Source: an uncultured Prevotella sp. (GTDB lineage: Bacteria; Bacteroidota; Bacteroidia; Bacteroidales; Bacteroidaceae). Taken from it: DNA of 38,619 nt. The stretch's first letter is position 1. Each line of letters begins with the position of its first letter. Below the pieces are notes generated by a model. The model saw only the letters and a program-made list of their open reading frames with translations. It was not told the origin of the DNA and did no database searches. Below are positions 30,687-38,619 of the stretch, in pieces. A program made the position numbers and the translations under genes. The DNA lies in contig ONHQ01000028.1 of assembly GCA_900317685.1 (NCBI GenBank), positions 1 through 38,619 on the forward strand, read 5' to 3'.

Positions 30687-32414
30687 TTACTTCGTATAAC
30701 CATCATTCTGATGGAGTTTAGGATTGGCATTCAGATTATCCTTCAGGATGGGGAAGATGTCGAGATGATGGTCATTGGCGTTGGTGTTGGCAGCCTTGCT
30801 GAACCACGACTTGCCATTGAAGACATTGCAGCCATTGGTCATCTTGAAACGGATGAGGTCCTGACGGCGGTGGTGCTCATAGACAAACTCCCAAGCGAGA
30901 TCGTCGAGAAGGCCACCCAGCTCGATGTCGCTGCCGCCTTCATGGGTCTCAAGTTTGTTGAGGTTGGTGAGCTCGCCCGTGTCCTTGTTGTAGTCGCCCT
31001 GGGTGCAGCGCATGCCATAGTCGTAGACGCTGGGGCCCTTGAGCTGAGCCACGGTACGCACGGCCTTCTCGGGATGCTCCTTGAAGTCGCGCTTGCGGCA
31101 CATGGTGATGATGTCGGCAGCCGTCTGCTCAGTCTCACCCTTGTAACCACCCAGGCGCAGCAGGCACTCGGCCTTGATGAAATAAGCATCGGTAAGACGG
31201 AAGAAGGGTACGTCGTCGTCGTTGACGGTCGGATCGCTGCCGTTGCTGGCTGCCTGAATCTCGTATTTCTTCAAACGCGCGCCCTGCATGCTTCCGGCAC
31301 CCGGCTTCTCGATGTCATAGACCTCTGGCGTGTAGTCGAGGGCCTTGCCATTGATGTAGATCTGCTCACCCGTCTTCTTGCTCTTCTGTGGCCCCCATAC
31401 CCAGCAGTCGGTCTTACGGGTGTCGTCGGGGTCGTAGGTGTCGAGGAACTGCGGCACACAGGCACTACCGTTCCATGCGTCACGTTTTACACCGAAGATA
31501 TCCTGCGAGCCGGAGAGATACCACTTGCTGTAGTAGTTGGTGCCCATACCTGCGTACTTGTTGTCGTAGACAAGTGCGAAGATGGTCTCCTTGCTGTTGC
31601 TCTGTCCGCTCTGCTTGGCGCTGAAGGGAGTCAGGTAGTCGTCGTCGAGCTGATAGACGCCACTGTTGATGACCTCGTTGACCTCGTCGCAAGCCTTCTG
31701 ATAGTAGGTCTTGTCCTCAGGCTTGTTGGGGAACCAGGCATTACGATTGAGATACATCTTAGCCAGAATCATGCAGTCGGTCCAATAGTTAATCTGTCCA
31801 TGCTCAGCCGTCTTGGTCAGATAGGGCTTCGACTCTTCCAGTTCGTTGACAATCCAGTTGAATGTTGAGTCGGGATCGCTCTGTTCAGGCATGTAGCCAC
31901 TGGGTACCTTGAGCGTAGTCTCCAAGGGGATGTTGCGCCACAAGTCGAAGAGAACATAATAGAACAGAGCACGATAAGAGCGCAGCTCGGCCTTGGAGGT
32001 CTCGTTGGATGAGATGTTCTCGTCGTCGAGGAGCTGGTTGCAGGTCGTAATGCCCTGGTAGCACGAATACCACGGACGGTAGAGGTGGTTGATGGTGCTG
32101 TGGAACTCATGCTTGTGGAGCGAGACGTACTGTGCGCCCCAGCCTGAGGTCTCATAACGGAAGGGCGTCATGATGAGGTCAGTACACTCTTCGCTGATGT
32201 CCTGATAGCCTTCCCAACCATTATACATATCGCGCAGACGGTCGTAGATGACGCCATACTGTGCCTGTATCTCTTCTTCAGAGAACTTATAGCTGCCGTC
32301 GCCAGGCAGTTCGCTGTAGACGGTCTCGTCCAGGTTGGTACAGCCAACGAAGGAAGCAGCGCTTAAAGCAAGAACAACTGTATAGATGCTCTTTTTGATG
32401 GTATTTAGTTTCAT
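30687..32414 (-). CDS. SusD/RagB-family glycan-binding lipoprotein
   Basis: The 575-residue lipoprotein has signal and lipobox (SFVGC, Cys25). It has the helical TPR-like SusD fold by content, with ELRSYRALFYYVLFDLWRNIP, the usual hallmark of the family. It sits on SusC as a lid that binds the oligosaccharide and delivers it to the channel. The final segment (DLAWEFVYEHHRRQDLIRF) is the typical RagB C-terminal motif. It is 12 bp downstream of susC and co-transcribed. Confidence 0.94.
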   Translation of the reverse strand: MKLNTIKKSIYTVVLALSAASFVGCTNLDETVYSELPGDGSYKFSEEEIQAQYGVIYDRLRDMYNGWEGYQDISEECTDLIMTPFRYETSGWGAQYVSLHKHEFHSTINHLYRPWYSCYQGITTCNQLLDDENISSNETSKAELRSYRALFYYVLFDLWRNIPLETTLKVPSGYMPEQSDPDSTFNWIVNELEESKPYLTKTAEHGQINYWTDCMILAKMYLNRNAWFPNKPEDKTYYQKACDEVNEVINSGVYQLDDDYLTPFSAKQSGQSNSKETIFALVYDNKYAGMGTNYYSKWYLSGSQDIFGVKRDAWNGSACVPQFLDTYDPDDTRKTDCWVWGPQKSKKTGEQIYINGKALDYTPEVYDIEKPGAGSMQGARLKKYEIQAASNGSDPTVNDDDVPFFRLTDAYFIKAECLLRLGGYKGETEQTAADIITMCRKRDFKEHPEKAVRTVAQLKGPSVYDYGMRCTQGDYNKDTGELTNLNKLETHEGGSDIELGGLLDDLAWEFVYEHHRRQDLIRFKMTNGCNVFNGKSWFSKAANTNANDHHLDIFPILKDNLNANPKLHQNDGYTK

Positions 32415-32426
32415 GATGATAAGTCT

Positions 32427-35400
32427 CTAGAATGTTACGTTTAAACCGATGGTGAAGGAGCGGACCGTAGGATACTTGTCACGGTCGTCAACACCCGCTG
32501 TCCAGAAGTTGTCACTTCCAAGTTCAGGATCCATACCTTTGTACTTGGTGATGGTGAACACGTTGTAGACGCTGAAGTAGCCGCGGAGACTCTGGAAGTA
32601 CGTGGTGTTCTTTGGCTTCCAGGTATATCCGAGCGTAGCCGTGCTCAGTTTGAAGTAGTCGCCATGCTCGATATAATAGCTCGTCACCACCTGTGACTGT
32701 GAGCCTGAGAGCGGAGCGATGCCGCCAATCTTGTCGTTGGCTGTCTTCAGCTTGTTGTATGCGTGGGCGTTGTTCTCATAGAAGACTCGCTGCTGGTTGA
32801 TGATGTAGTAGCCGAACTGTCCGTTGCATTGCAGCGACAGGTCAAAGTTCTTGTAGCGGAAAGTGTTGTTCCATGCCATCGTCACCGAGGGAATACCGTT
32901 GCCAATATACTCGTACCAGTTGTCGTAGTCGTTACGCATCTCCTGATAGAAGTCGGCAGCCTGACCGGTCTTGGGGTTCTCAATGAGGAATAGGCCGTTG
33001 TTCTGGTCCACACCGACAGCCTTGAGGCTATAGATACGTCCGAACGACTTGCCGACCTCGACCTTATGAGTGTACTGGGTCACAGGATCGCCTACGCCCT
33101 GCAGCCACAGCACGTTGTCGGTCTGATAGAGGTCGTTGGAGAGGCTCAGCAGCTTGTTAGCATTGTGCTGCAACGTGATCTGCGTGTTCCATTCGAAGTT
33201 CTTTGTTCTCACGGGTGTGCCTTGCAGCATCAGCTCCACACCCACGTTGCGCATCTCGCCGACGTTGGCCGTGGTGCTCGTGTAAAGATTTGGTGGAGAA
33301 GGAACGGCATAGTCGTAGAGCATATCTGACGTCTTCTTATGATAGAAGTCGAAGCTACCGCTGAAGCGGTCGTCCCACAAACTCCAGTCAACACCGATGT
33401 TGAACTCCTTGGCTACCTCCCACTTCAGGTCTGGGTTGGGGTTTGACACGGCTTTCATGCCTTTATGCCAAGAGCCGTTGCGGTAGTAGTTGCTACCGGA
33501 GAACGTGTAGCGCAGCATCGAGAGATAGGAACTACCGGGGATGACACCCGTCACACCATAGCCAGCACGGAGTTTGAGGTTGCTGAGCCAGGAGCGTGTC
33601 GACTTCATGAACTTCTCATTCATGATGTTCCAACCCATTGACACAGAGGGGAATGCACCCCACTTGTGGTTGTCACCGAACTTAGAGCTGCCCTCGTAAC
33701 GGAGGCTGGCAAGGATGTTATAGCGGTCGGCGAAACCATAGCTCACACGACCAAAGAAACCTATCAGCTTGTTGGAACTCTTAGAAGAGCTCATGCTGGC
33801 CTTGCCATCCGTCAGATAGGTACCTGCGCCCATGTTCCAGATATTGAAATAGTCGGAGGGGAAGTTGGCATTCCACATCGACGCGTCGTCGTAGGTCTCG
33901 TCGGAGTAGCTATAGCCCACCAAGCCTTCAAAGCGATGGATGCCTGCCCAGTTAGCCATATATTTCGAGGTGAGCTCCAGATAGTTGGCTTCATCGGTGT
34001 AGCCGCTCTGTGAAGCCGAACCGGAATAAGTGCCCTTGCCATTGACACCGTTCATGGAGTGGTTGCTGGTGTAGTAGTATCCACCACGGTTCATAGCCTC
34101 ATCGCGCGAGAGCATGAGGTTGGTCTGCCATCCTTTGATTGGCTCGAAGGTGATGTTGCCCGTCATCTTCAACGACTGTGACTTGTTCTTTCCGCTCTGC
34201 TCGTTCTGCAGGGAGACGGGGTTCCAATACTGCAGGAGCTGACCCTCGTTGTAGGTGCCGTCCTCATTCCATATAGGTGATGTGGGGTTGCGGATGACGG
34301 CTTGGCGATAGATGGTCGTGGCGTCGCTGACATCATACTTATATTGCTGGGCATTGACCTTGAGGTTGATCTTCAGCATGTCGTTGAGCATCCAATGACT
34401 CATGTCAAAGTCCACGCTCATCGACTCGTTGCCGGTCTTCTTCATCACGCCTTCGGCGTTGCGGTAAGTAAAGTTGCCAAAGTAAGAAGTCTTGGCGTTG
34501 CCTCCGCTCATGGAGATACTGTGGTTATGTGTGACGGCGGTACGGCTGACAGCCTTCAGCCAATCGGTGTCGTAGCCCTCATCGTTGAAGTTGGTCTTTC
34601 CTGCGCGCACATCCTCCGGTCCCATGAAGTCGGCCTTTTTGGCCCAGTTGGAGAAGGACACATAACCATTATAGGTCACCTGAGTCTTCTGCTCACGCAT
34701 ACCTGTCTTGGTCGTAATAATGATCACACCACCTGCTCCACGCGTACCATAGATGGCGGCGGCAGAGGCATCTTTCAGCACGTCGACGGAGGCAATGTTC
34801 TCTGGCGGCACACTGCTCAGGTCGCCGGGGACGCCATCGACGAGTACGAGCGGGGCAGCATTACCTGAGACGGAGACGATACCACGCAGGCTGATCTGTG
34901 TGGACTGTCCCGGGTCGCCAGAAGGCTTGGTAATGGTCAAGCCCGCAACCTTACCACGGATAAGGTCTCCGGCGTTGTTGACGTTGCCAGCATTGAAGTC
35001 TTCCGGCTTCACGCTGACAACAGAAGAGGTTACATCAGCTTTTTTCTGGGTACCATAACCGATGACGACGACTTCGCTCAACGACTTTAGGTCTTCCTGG
35101 AGAAGGACCTCGCCGCCCTTGGTGTCCTGTGAGGTAAATCCAATGTACGACACGGTTAGCGTGGCACCCCGTGGAACGGTCAAGGTATAACGACCATCCA
35201 AGTTGGTAACGGTACCGTTGGAGGAATTGCCTTTCTCTACGACGGTAGCTCCGATGATAGGTTCGCCATTGGCATCCTTGACGACACCTTTGACGGTGAC
35301 AGTACTTTTCTGTTGTACTGCCTGTACTGATAGGCTTGCACTGGCATCAGTTGCCGCCAGGACATACTGTCCTCCTGTGGCAAAGGCCAAACACATGAGG

Positions 35401-35456
35401 GCTTTTGCATATGCGTTGCCATGCAGGAAGCCCGTAGCTTGTTGTGCTTTTTTCAT
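32427..35456 (-). CDS. SusC/RagA-family TonB-dependent outer membrane transporter
   Basis: The 1009-residue protein has a signal sequence and a CarboxypepD_reg-like N-terminal domain (VKGVVKDANGEPIIGATV). The TonB-box and plug segment contains EVVVIGYGTQKKADVTSSV and DLIRGKVAGLTI. A large C-terminal beta-barrel ends in YPTVRSFTIGLNVTF, a typical last strand with terminal Phe. It imports oligosaccharides over the outer membrane using energy from TonB. It follows the GH146 gene by 37 bp without a visible promoter, so it is read from the GH146 promoter. Confidence 0.95.
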   Translation of the reverse strand: MKKAQQATGFLHGNAYAKALMCLAFATGGQYVLAATDASASLSVQAVQQKSTVTVKGVVKDANGEPIIGATVVEKGNSSNGTVTNLDGRYTLTVPRGATLTVSYIGFTSQDTKGGEVLLQEDLKSLSEVVVIGYGTQKKADVTSSVVSVKPEDFNAGNVNNAGDLIRGKVAGLTITKPSGDPGQSTQISLRGIVSVSGNAAPLVLVDGVPGDLSSVPPENIASVDVLKDASAAAIYGTRGAGGVIIITTKTGMREQKTQVTYNGYVSFSNWAKKADFMGPEDVRAGKTNFNDEGYDTDWLKAVSRTAVTHNHSISMSGGNAKTSYFGNFTYRNAEGVMKKTGNESMSVDFDMSHWMLNDMLKINLKVNAQQYKYDVSDATTIYRQAVIRNPTSPIWNEDGTYNEGQLLQYWNPVSLQNEQSGKNKSQSLKMTGNITFEPIKGWQTNLMLSRDEAMNRGGYYYTSNHSMNGVNGKGTYSGSASQSGYTDEANYLELTSKYMANWAGIHRFEGLVGYSYSDETYDDASMWNANFPSDYFNIWNMGAGTYLTDGKASMSSSKSSNKLIGFFGRVSYGFADRYNILASLRYEGSSKFGDNHKWGAFPSVSMGWNIMNEKFMKSTRSWLSNLKLRAGYGVTGVIPGSSYLSMLRYTFSGSNYYRNGSWHKGMKAVSNPNPDLKWEVAKEFNIGVDWSLWDDRFSGSFDFYHKKTSDMLYDYAVPSPPNLYTSTTANVGEMRNVGVELMLQGTPVRTKNFEWNTQITLQHNANKLLSLSNDLYQTDNVLWLQGVGDPVTQYTHKVEVGKSFGRIYSLKAVGVDQNNGLFLIENPKTGQAADFYQEMRNDYDNWYEYIGNGIPSVTMAWNNTFRYKNFDLSLQCNGQFGYYIINQQRVFYENNAHAYNKLKTANDKIGGIAPLSGSQSQVVTSYYIEHGDYFKLSTATLGYTWKPKNTTYFQSLRGYFSVYNVFTITKYKGMDPELGSDNFWTAGVDDRDKYPTVRSFTIGLNVTF

Positions 35457-35493
35457 GCTCTTATGCTTTAGGTTTATGATGATGATGTGAATG

Positions 35494-38361
35494 TTATTCT
35501 ATAGCTTTCTTCAGCCGTTCAACGGCTGCATGGATCATGTCCTTGGTACCGCTGCCGTCCATAACATAGCGGACGACCATCTGACCATAGTCGACAGCCT
35601 TGCGGAGCGCATCCGATGTTGTGCTGTCAGGCGTGCCTGCACGACGGAGCAGGGCGGTGAGCGGACGAAGGTCCTCCACCTCAGCGAGATTGCCGGGACG
35701 CATCGTGTTGATGGCCTTGCTCAGCGACGTAGTCGCCGTTTCCACGGCATCGGCATCGAGCAGGCGGGCGTCCTTTGCCATGAGCTCACGAGCCTGTGCG
35801 ATGGCTTCCTGCATGCGCTGATAGCCATGAGGCGCCCACGGGGCGTAGTCGGGAACCTTCTTCGTCATACTGTTCCATTTAGTCTGATTGCTGACGCGCT
35901 TATTGGCCAATGCGACGAGCGATTTCAGTTCTGTAAGGTCTACGGTCTTGCTGGCCCTGCGTTTTTTACTTTTCGCATCGTTGGACACCAGACGGTAGTA
36001 ATGTGTGGAGTGTTCATTGCGATAGTAGTCGGGCTCGAAGCGCTTGCCGTCTATCGTCAGGGCTATCGGTTCCTGGCCTTGAGCGGGCACCACGGTGGCC
36101 TTTTCTATGTCGTTGGTGGAGAGTGTAGCCTGGCGCCAAGTGGCAGCGCCAGTGCCTGTCATACAGAAGGGTCCGTACATCACCACGCCGGTCCACGACG
36201 ATTTCAGCGGCGTGCCGTCAGCACTGGCCACTTCTGCCGGCAACTTGTCCATACCATATTCTATATGCGTGGTGAAAGGCATGACAATCTCCACCTTGTC
36301 AGCCGATGTCCAATGGCGGTAAGGAATGGTGACATAGGAACTCGGCAGATAGCGCTTTTGTATGTTCTTGCCATTCAAGAGCACTTTAAAGCCAGTGGTA
36401 GCCCAGTAAGGCACACGCAGCTTCAGCGCAAAGTCGCCCTCGCCCTGGTCTACTTTCAACACGGACTTCTCGGCAGGCCATGTGCAGTCTTGCGTGAGAG
36501 TCACGTTCTTGTCGGCCCAGCGTAGTGTCGTCGGCATGTACAGTCCCACCCACAGCGTGCTGTCGTTATGGAAATAAGTAGCTTGTTGGTATTTGGTATG
36601 GTTTTCCGAACCCGTACCGCCACAGCAAGTCGACTGCGGTGTCTCGTTGCCAAAAGGCTTCGTCGCATTCAGACCGACAGCATACTGATAGGTTGTCTGA
36701 TACTTGTCGGGGTTGAGCGATCCGATGATCTGATTGTAGAGGCCGCGCTCGTAATAGTCCATATAGGCCGCACGGTCGGGGTTGTAGGCATTCAGGTCCT
36801 TGGTGAGCTTCAGCAGGTTATACGTGCAACAGGTCTCGTTGAGGTCAGGGTTGGCCTGCGCCTCACCCTCCTGCATGCCGTTCGTAGCCATGCTCAGCAC
36901 CTGCGTGTAAGGCTGACGGAACATCTCTCCATTGCCGACGCCGCCCATAGCATACATATACCGGCCCTCGACCAGTTGCCAGAAGTTCTCAGCGATATGA
37001 TAATAATAAGGTTGATGATTGTTCTTATAGGACTGCAGGGCTCCGACGATCATCGGGATGTGTTGGTTGGCGTGCCGTGTGCGGATGTCGTCAATGTTCT
37101 GTGCCAGCGGTTCATAGAACTTTGGCGCGTCGAAACATTGTGCGGCTTCCATGAGACGGGCGCTGTCGGCCTTGTCGCTGACCATTGTAGCCAGTCGTGA
37201 CAAGCTCTCCTGCATACCACCCACCTCGCCGGCGATGTACATGTCCCACATCTCATATCGGTTGCCGGGCTTGGTGCGCCTTTCGGCTTGTGTGCCGTCT
37301 TTCTTCACGTAGGTGCGGTAATGCATGCGGTTCCATACCCACAGTCCCATGTCCTTGGCGATGAGCAGCGCCTTGGCAGCAATCTCTTTGTCGTCGAAAT
37401 AGGTGGCGATGTCAATGAGACCGGCCAACTGCTTATGTACGGAGTAGTACGGTGCCCACACCCAGTCGGAGTTGTTATAGGGGCGATACATCTCTATCAG
37501 AGCACAATGCTGGGCAGGAATAGCGTTCAGATAGCCATAGCCGTACCGCTCGGGATGCTTCTTGTATGTGTCGAAGGCAGCCCAGGTACCTTTCATCTGA
37601 CGAAGTTCGCTTTCCGGAGCGAAGTCGCGCGCCTCCCAATAGCGGCCCAGCGAGTCGTTCCACACGAAGGTCTTCTCCTGACAGGCACGCAGCTCGTTGA
37701 CCATTCGCGTGATGTTTTTGCGGAGGATTGCCTTCTGCTGCGGGTCCTTTGTCACGGCATAAGCCTGGGCAATGGCCGACATATAGTGTCCGGAGCCGTG
37801 GCCCTTGAGCTTTGTGTCGGGCGAGTCCCAACCATCGGAGGTGGTGTATCCCTCCGTCGGCATGTTATACGTGTCGCGGTAGTTATAGAGTTGCTGCGTC
37901 ACATCCCAGGAGCAGATTTCCTTGAGTGCCTCGTCGCGATTGTGGCTGAGCCGGTTGATACCATTGATGGTCACGTCGGAGAGAGGAAAGGTCATGGCCT
38001 TCTCCTTGGCAGGAGTGGGAGCCGGAGCGCTGACCACTACGACGGTAGCCTCTACGGGGAAGCCGTTGTCCGTAGCGTTGTCACCGACCACATAACCTTT
38101 GAGACGGTAGCTGCTGCCCACGGGGTGCTGGCTGGCATCGGCTTCCTCCTCTTCTATAGACAAAGGAGCATTCATCCACTTCACCTGCCTGTACTCCGCG
38201 CGACCATCCTTATAGGTCACCCACAGGCGGTTGGGCAGACGGGGCGACGTGCCTACAGGGCAGCTCACGCTTACGGGAGCAACCTGCTTGATGGTTCGGG
38301 TAGCTGACACCGACAACGTCGGACTGACTGCCAGCAGCGCTACGAAAAGATGATGCCGCAT
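35494..38361 (-). CDS. GH146-type beta-L-arabinofuranosidase (GH127-related)
   Basis: The 955-residue protein has a signal peptide (RHHLFVALLAVSPTLSVSA). A beta-rich leader is followed by the DUF1680-type barrel. Active-site motifs parallel those of GH127: GGVGNGEMF (Glu479, likely acid/base), NETCC (Glu509 and Cys511, zinc), and TCCGGTGSENH (Cys579, Cys580). This cysteine pattern fits GH146, the family of the Bacteroides BT0349 arabinofuranosidase. The C-terminal 150 residues are helical, of unknown role. The ATG at 38361 was chosen because it opens the signal; an ATG three codons earlier is possible, and codons upstream of that lie in the promoter and operator. It is the first gene of the SusCD operon. 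Confidence 0.85.
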   Translation of the reverse strand: MRHHLFVALLAVSPTLSVSATRTIKQVAPVSVSCPVGTSPRLPNRLWVTYKDGRAEYRQVKWMNAPLSIEEEEADASQHPVGSSYRLKGYVVGDNATDNGFPVEATVVVVSAPAPTPAKEKAMTFPLSDVTINGINRLSHNRDEALKEICSWDVTQQLYNYRDTYNMPTEGYTTSDGWDSPDTKLKGHGSGHYMSAIAQAYAVTKDPQQKAILRKNITRMVNELRACQEKTFVWNDSLGRYWEARDFAPESELRQMKGTWAAFDTYKKHPERYGYGYLNAIPAQHCALIEMYRPYNNSDWVWAPYYSVHKQLAGLIDIATYFDDKEIAAKALLIAKDMGLWVWNRMHYRTYVKKDGTQAERRTKPGNRYEMWDMYIAGEVGGMQESLSRLATMVSDKADSARLMEAAQCFDAPKFYEPLAQNIDDIRTRHANQHIPMIVGALQSYKNNHQPYYYHIAENFWQLVEGRYMYAMGGVGNGEMFRQPYTQVLSMATNGMQEGEAQANPDLNETCCTYNLLKLTKDLNAYNPDRAAYMDYYERGLYNQIIGSLNPDKYQTTYQYAVGLNATKPFGNETPQSTCCGGTGSENHTKYQQATYFHNDSTLWVGLYMPTTLRWADKNVTLTQDCTWPAEKSVLKVDQGEGDFALKLRVPYWATTGFKVLLNGKNIQKRYLPSSYVTIPYRHWTSADKVEIVMPFTTHIEYGMDKLPAEVASADGTPLKSSWTGVVMYGPFCMTGTGAATWRQATLSTNDIEKATVVPAQGQEPIALTIDGKRFEPDYYRNEHSTHYYRLVSNDAKSKKRRASKTVDLTELKSLVALANKRVSNQTKWNSMTKKVPDYAPWAPHGYQRMQEAIAQARELMAKDARLLDADAVETATTSLSKAINTMRPGNLAEVEDLRPLTALLRRAGTPDSTTSDALRKAVDYGQMVVRYVMDGSGTKDMIHAAVERLKKAIE

Positions 38362-38409
38362 TGAGATCATGTATAGTTCGTGATAAGTTTTAGTTTTTAC
38401 TTTTGTTTG

Positions 38410-38417
38410 CAAAATTA
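38410..38417 (-). promoter_or_regulatory. -7 box of the GH146-SusCD operon
   Basis: On the minus strand TAATTTTG matches TAnnTTTG, about 48 bp before the ATG. The -33 position lacks TTTG, as at the GH127 promoter. Confidence 0.65.
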
Positions 38418-38445
38418 AAGGAAACAATAAAACAAGTGTGAAAAT

Positions 38446-38478
38446 ATCGTCCAAAACTGATAAAAATATCGTCCAAAA
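38446..38478 (-). promoter_or_regulatory. Putative activator operator upstream of the GH146-SusCD operon
   Basis: On the minus strand TTTTGGACGAT lies at 38468-38478 and again at 38446-38456, a period of 22 bp. With flanking bases the perfect direct repeat is 16 bp (plus strand 38441-38456 and 38463-38478). The proximal copy ends 28 bp before the -7 box. The same layout is found upstream of GH127. The rest of the window, 38479-38619, holds nothing I can support. Confidence 0.75.
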
Positions 38479-38619
38479 GCCGATGATTAGACTATTATCT
38501 CTGCTTATTAAACGTTTTTCGGCCCAAGGGGGATTGTCCGTGGCGGGCGGATGCCGCTGCCTAACCAAAGACGGTAATACATCTATAGAAAAAGAAGGGT
38601 ATATCCCTTATCCCCTTTA

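Overview
The window looks like chromosomal DNA from a Bacteroidales bacterium, most likely Prevotella or a close relative. Three things point there: a SusC/SusD pair with a hybrid two-component regulator, many -7 boxes of the form TAnnTTTG (the Bacteroidetes promoter), and almost no Shine-Dalgarno sites. Genes of moderate to high GC are separated by short AT-rich spacers rich in simple repeats and hairpins.

Layout. 1-812: the end of an unknown gene, then a gene-free stretch of short direct repeats and nested inverted repeats. 813-5618 (minus strand): a long RluA-type pseudouridine synthase, ThyX, XerD, an O-methyltransferase and AroQ. 5880-6562: a toxin-antitoxin pair with a PIN toxin. 6563-7270: no protein gene, but a promoter, hairpins and a terminator that suggest an unknown RNA. 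7271-10906: a UPF1-like helicase, a second PIN toxin-antitoxin pair, and a BASS-type transporter whose start codon overlaps the toxin stop. 10974-15628: RibD (minus), PrmC with an internal repeat insertion, RecX, a ComF-type phosphoribosyltransferase, RidA, and a ComEA-like helix-hairpin-helix protein (minus). 16039-17922: a Zn/Cd-type P-type ATPase. 17923-18517: a repeat-rich spacer with a perfect 52-bp palindrome.

18518-38478 is a polysaccharide (or glycoprotein) utilization locus. It has a GH127 beta-L-arabinofuranosidase on the plus strand. On the minus strand are a hybrid two-component regulator, two DUF6055-like proteins with HExGHxxQ metallopeptidase motifs, a DUF4859-like lipoprotein, SusD, SusC and a GH146-type beta-L-arabinofuranosidase. 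Two related arabinofuranosidases plus putative secreted or surface peptidases suggest arabinosylated glycoproteins (plant extensin-like) or arabinan side chains as the target.

The strongest new observation is a shared control element at the two outer edges of this locus. Upstream of both arabinofuranosidase genes lies TTTTGKACGAT, repeated with a period of exactly 22 bp and followed after exactly 28 bp by a TAAYTTTG promoter box. Neither promoter has a recognisable -33 TTTG. This looks like the operator of the locus's own hybrid two-component regulator and ties the two ends into one regulon.
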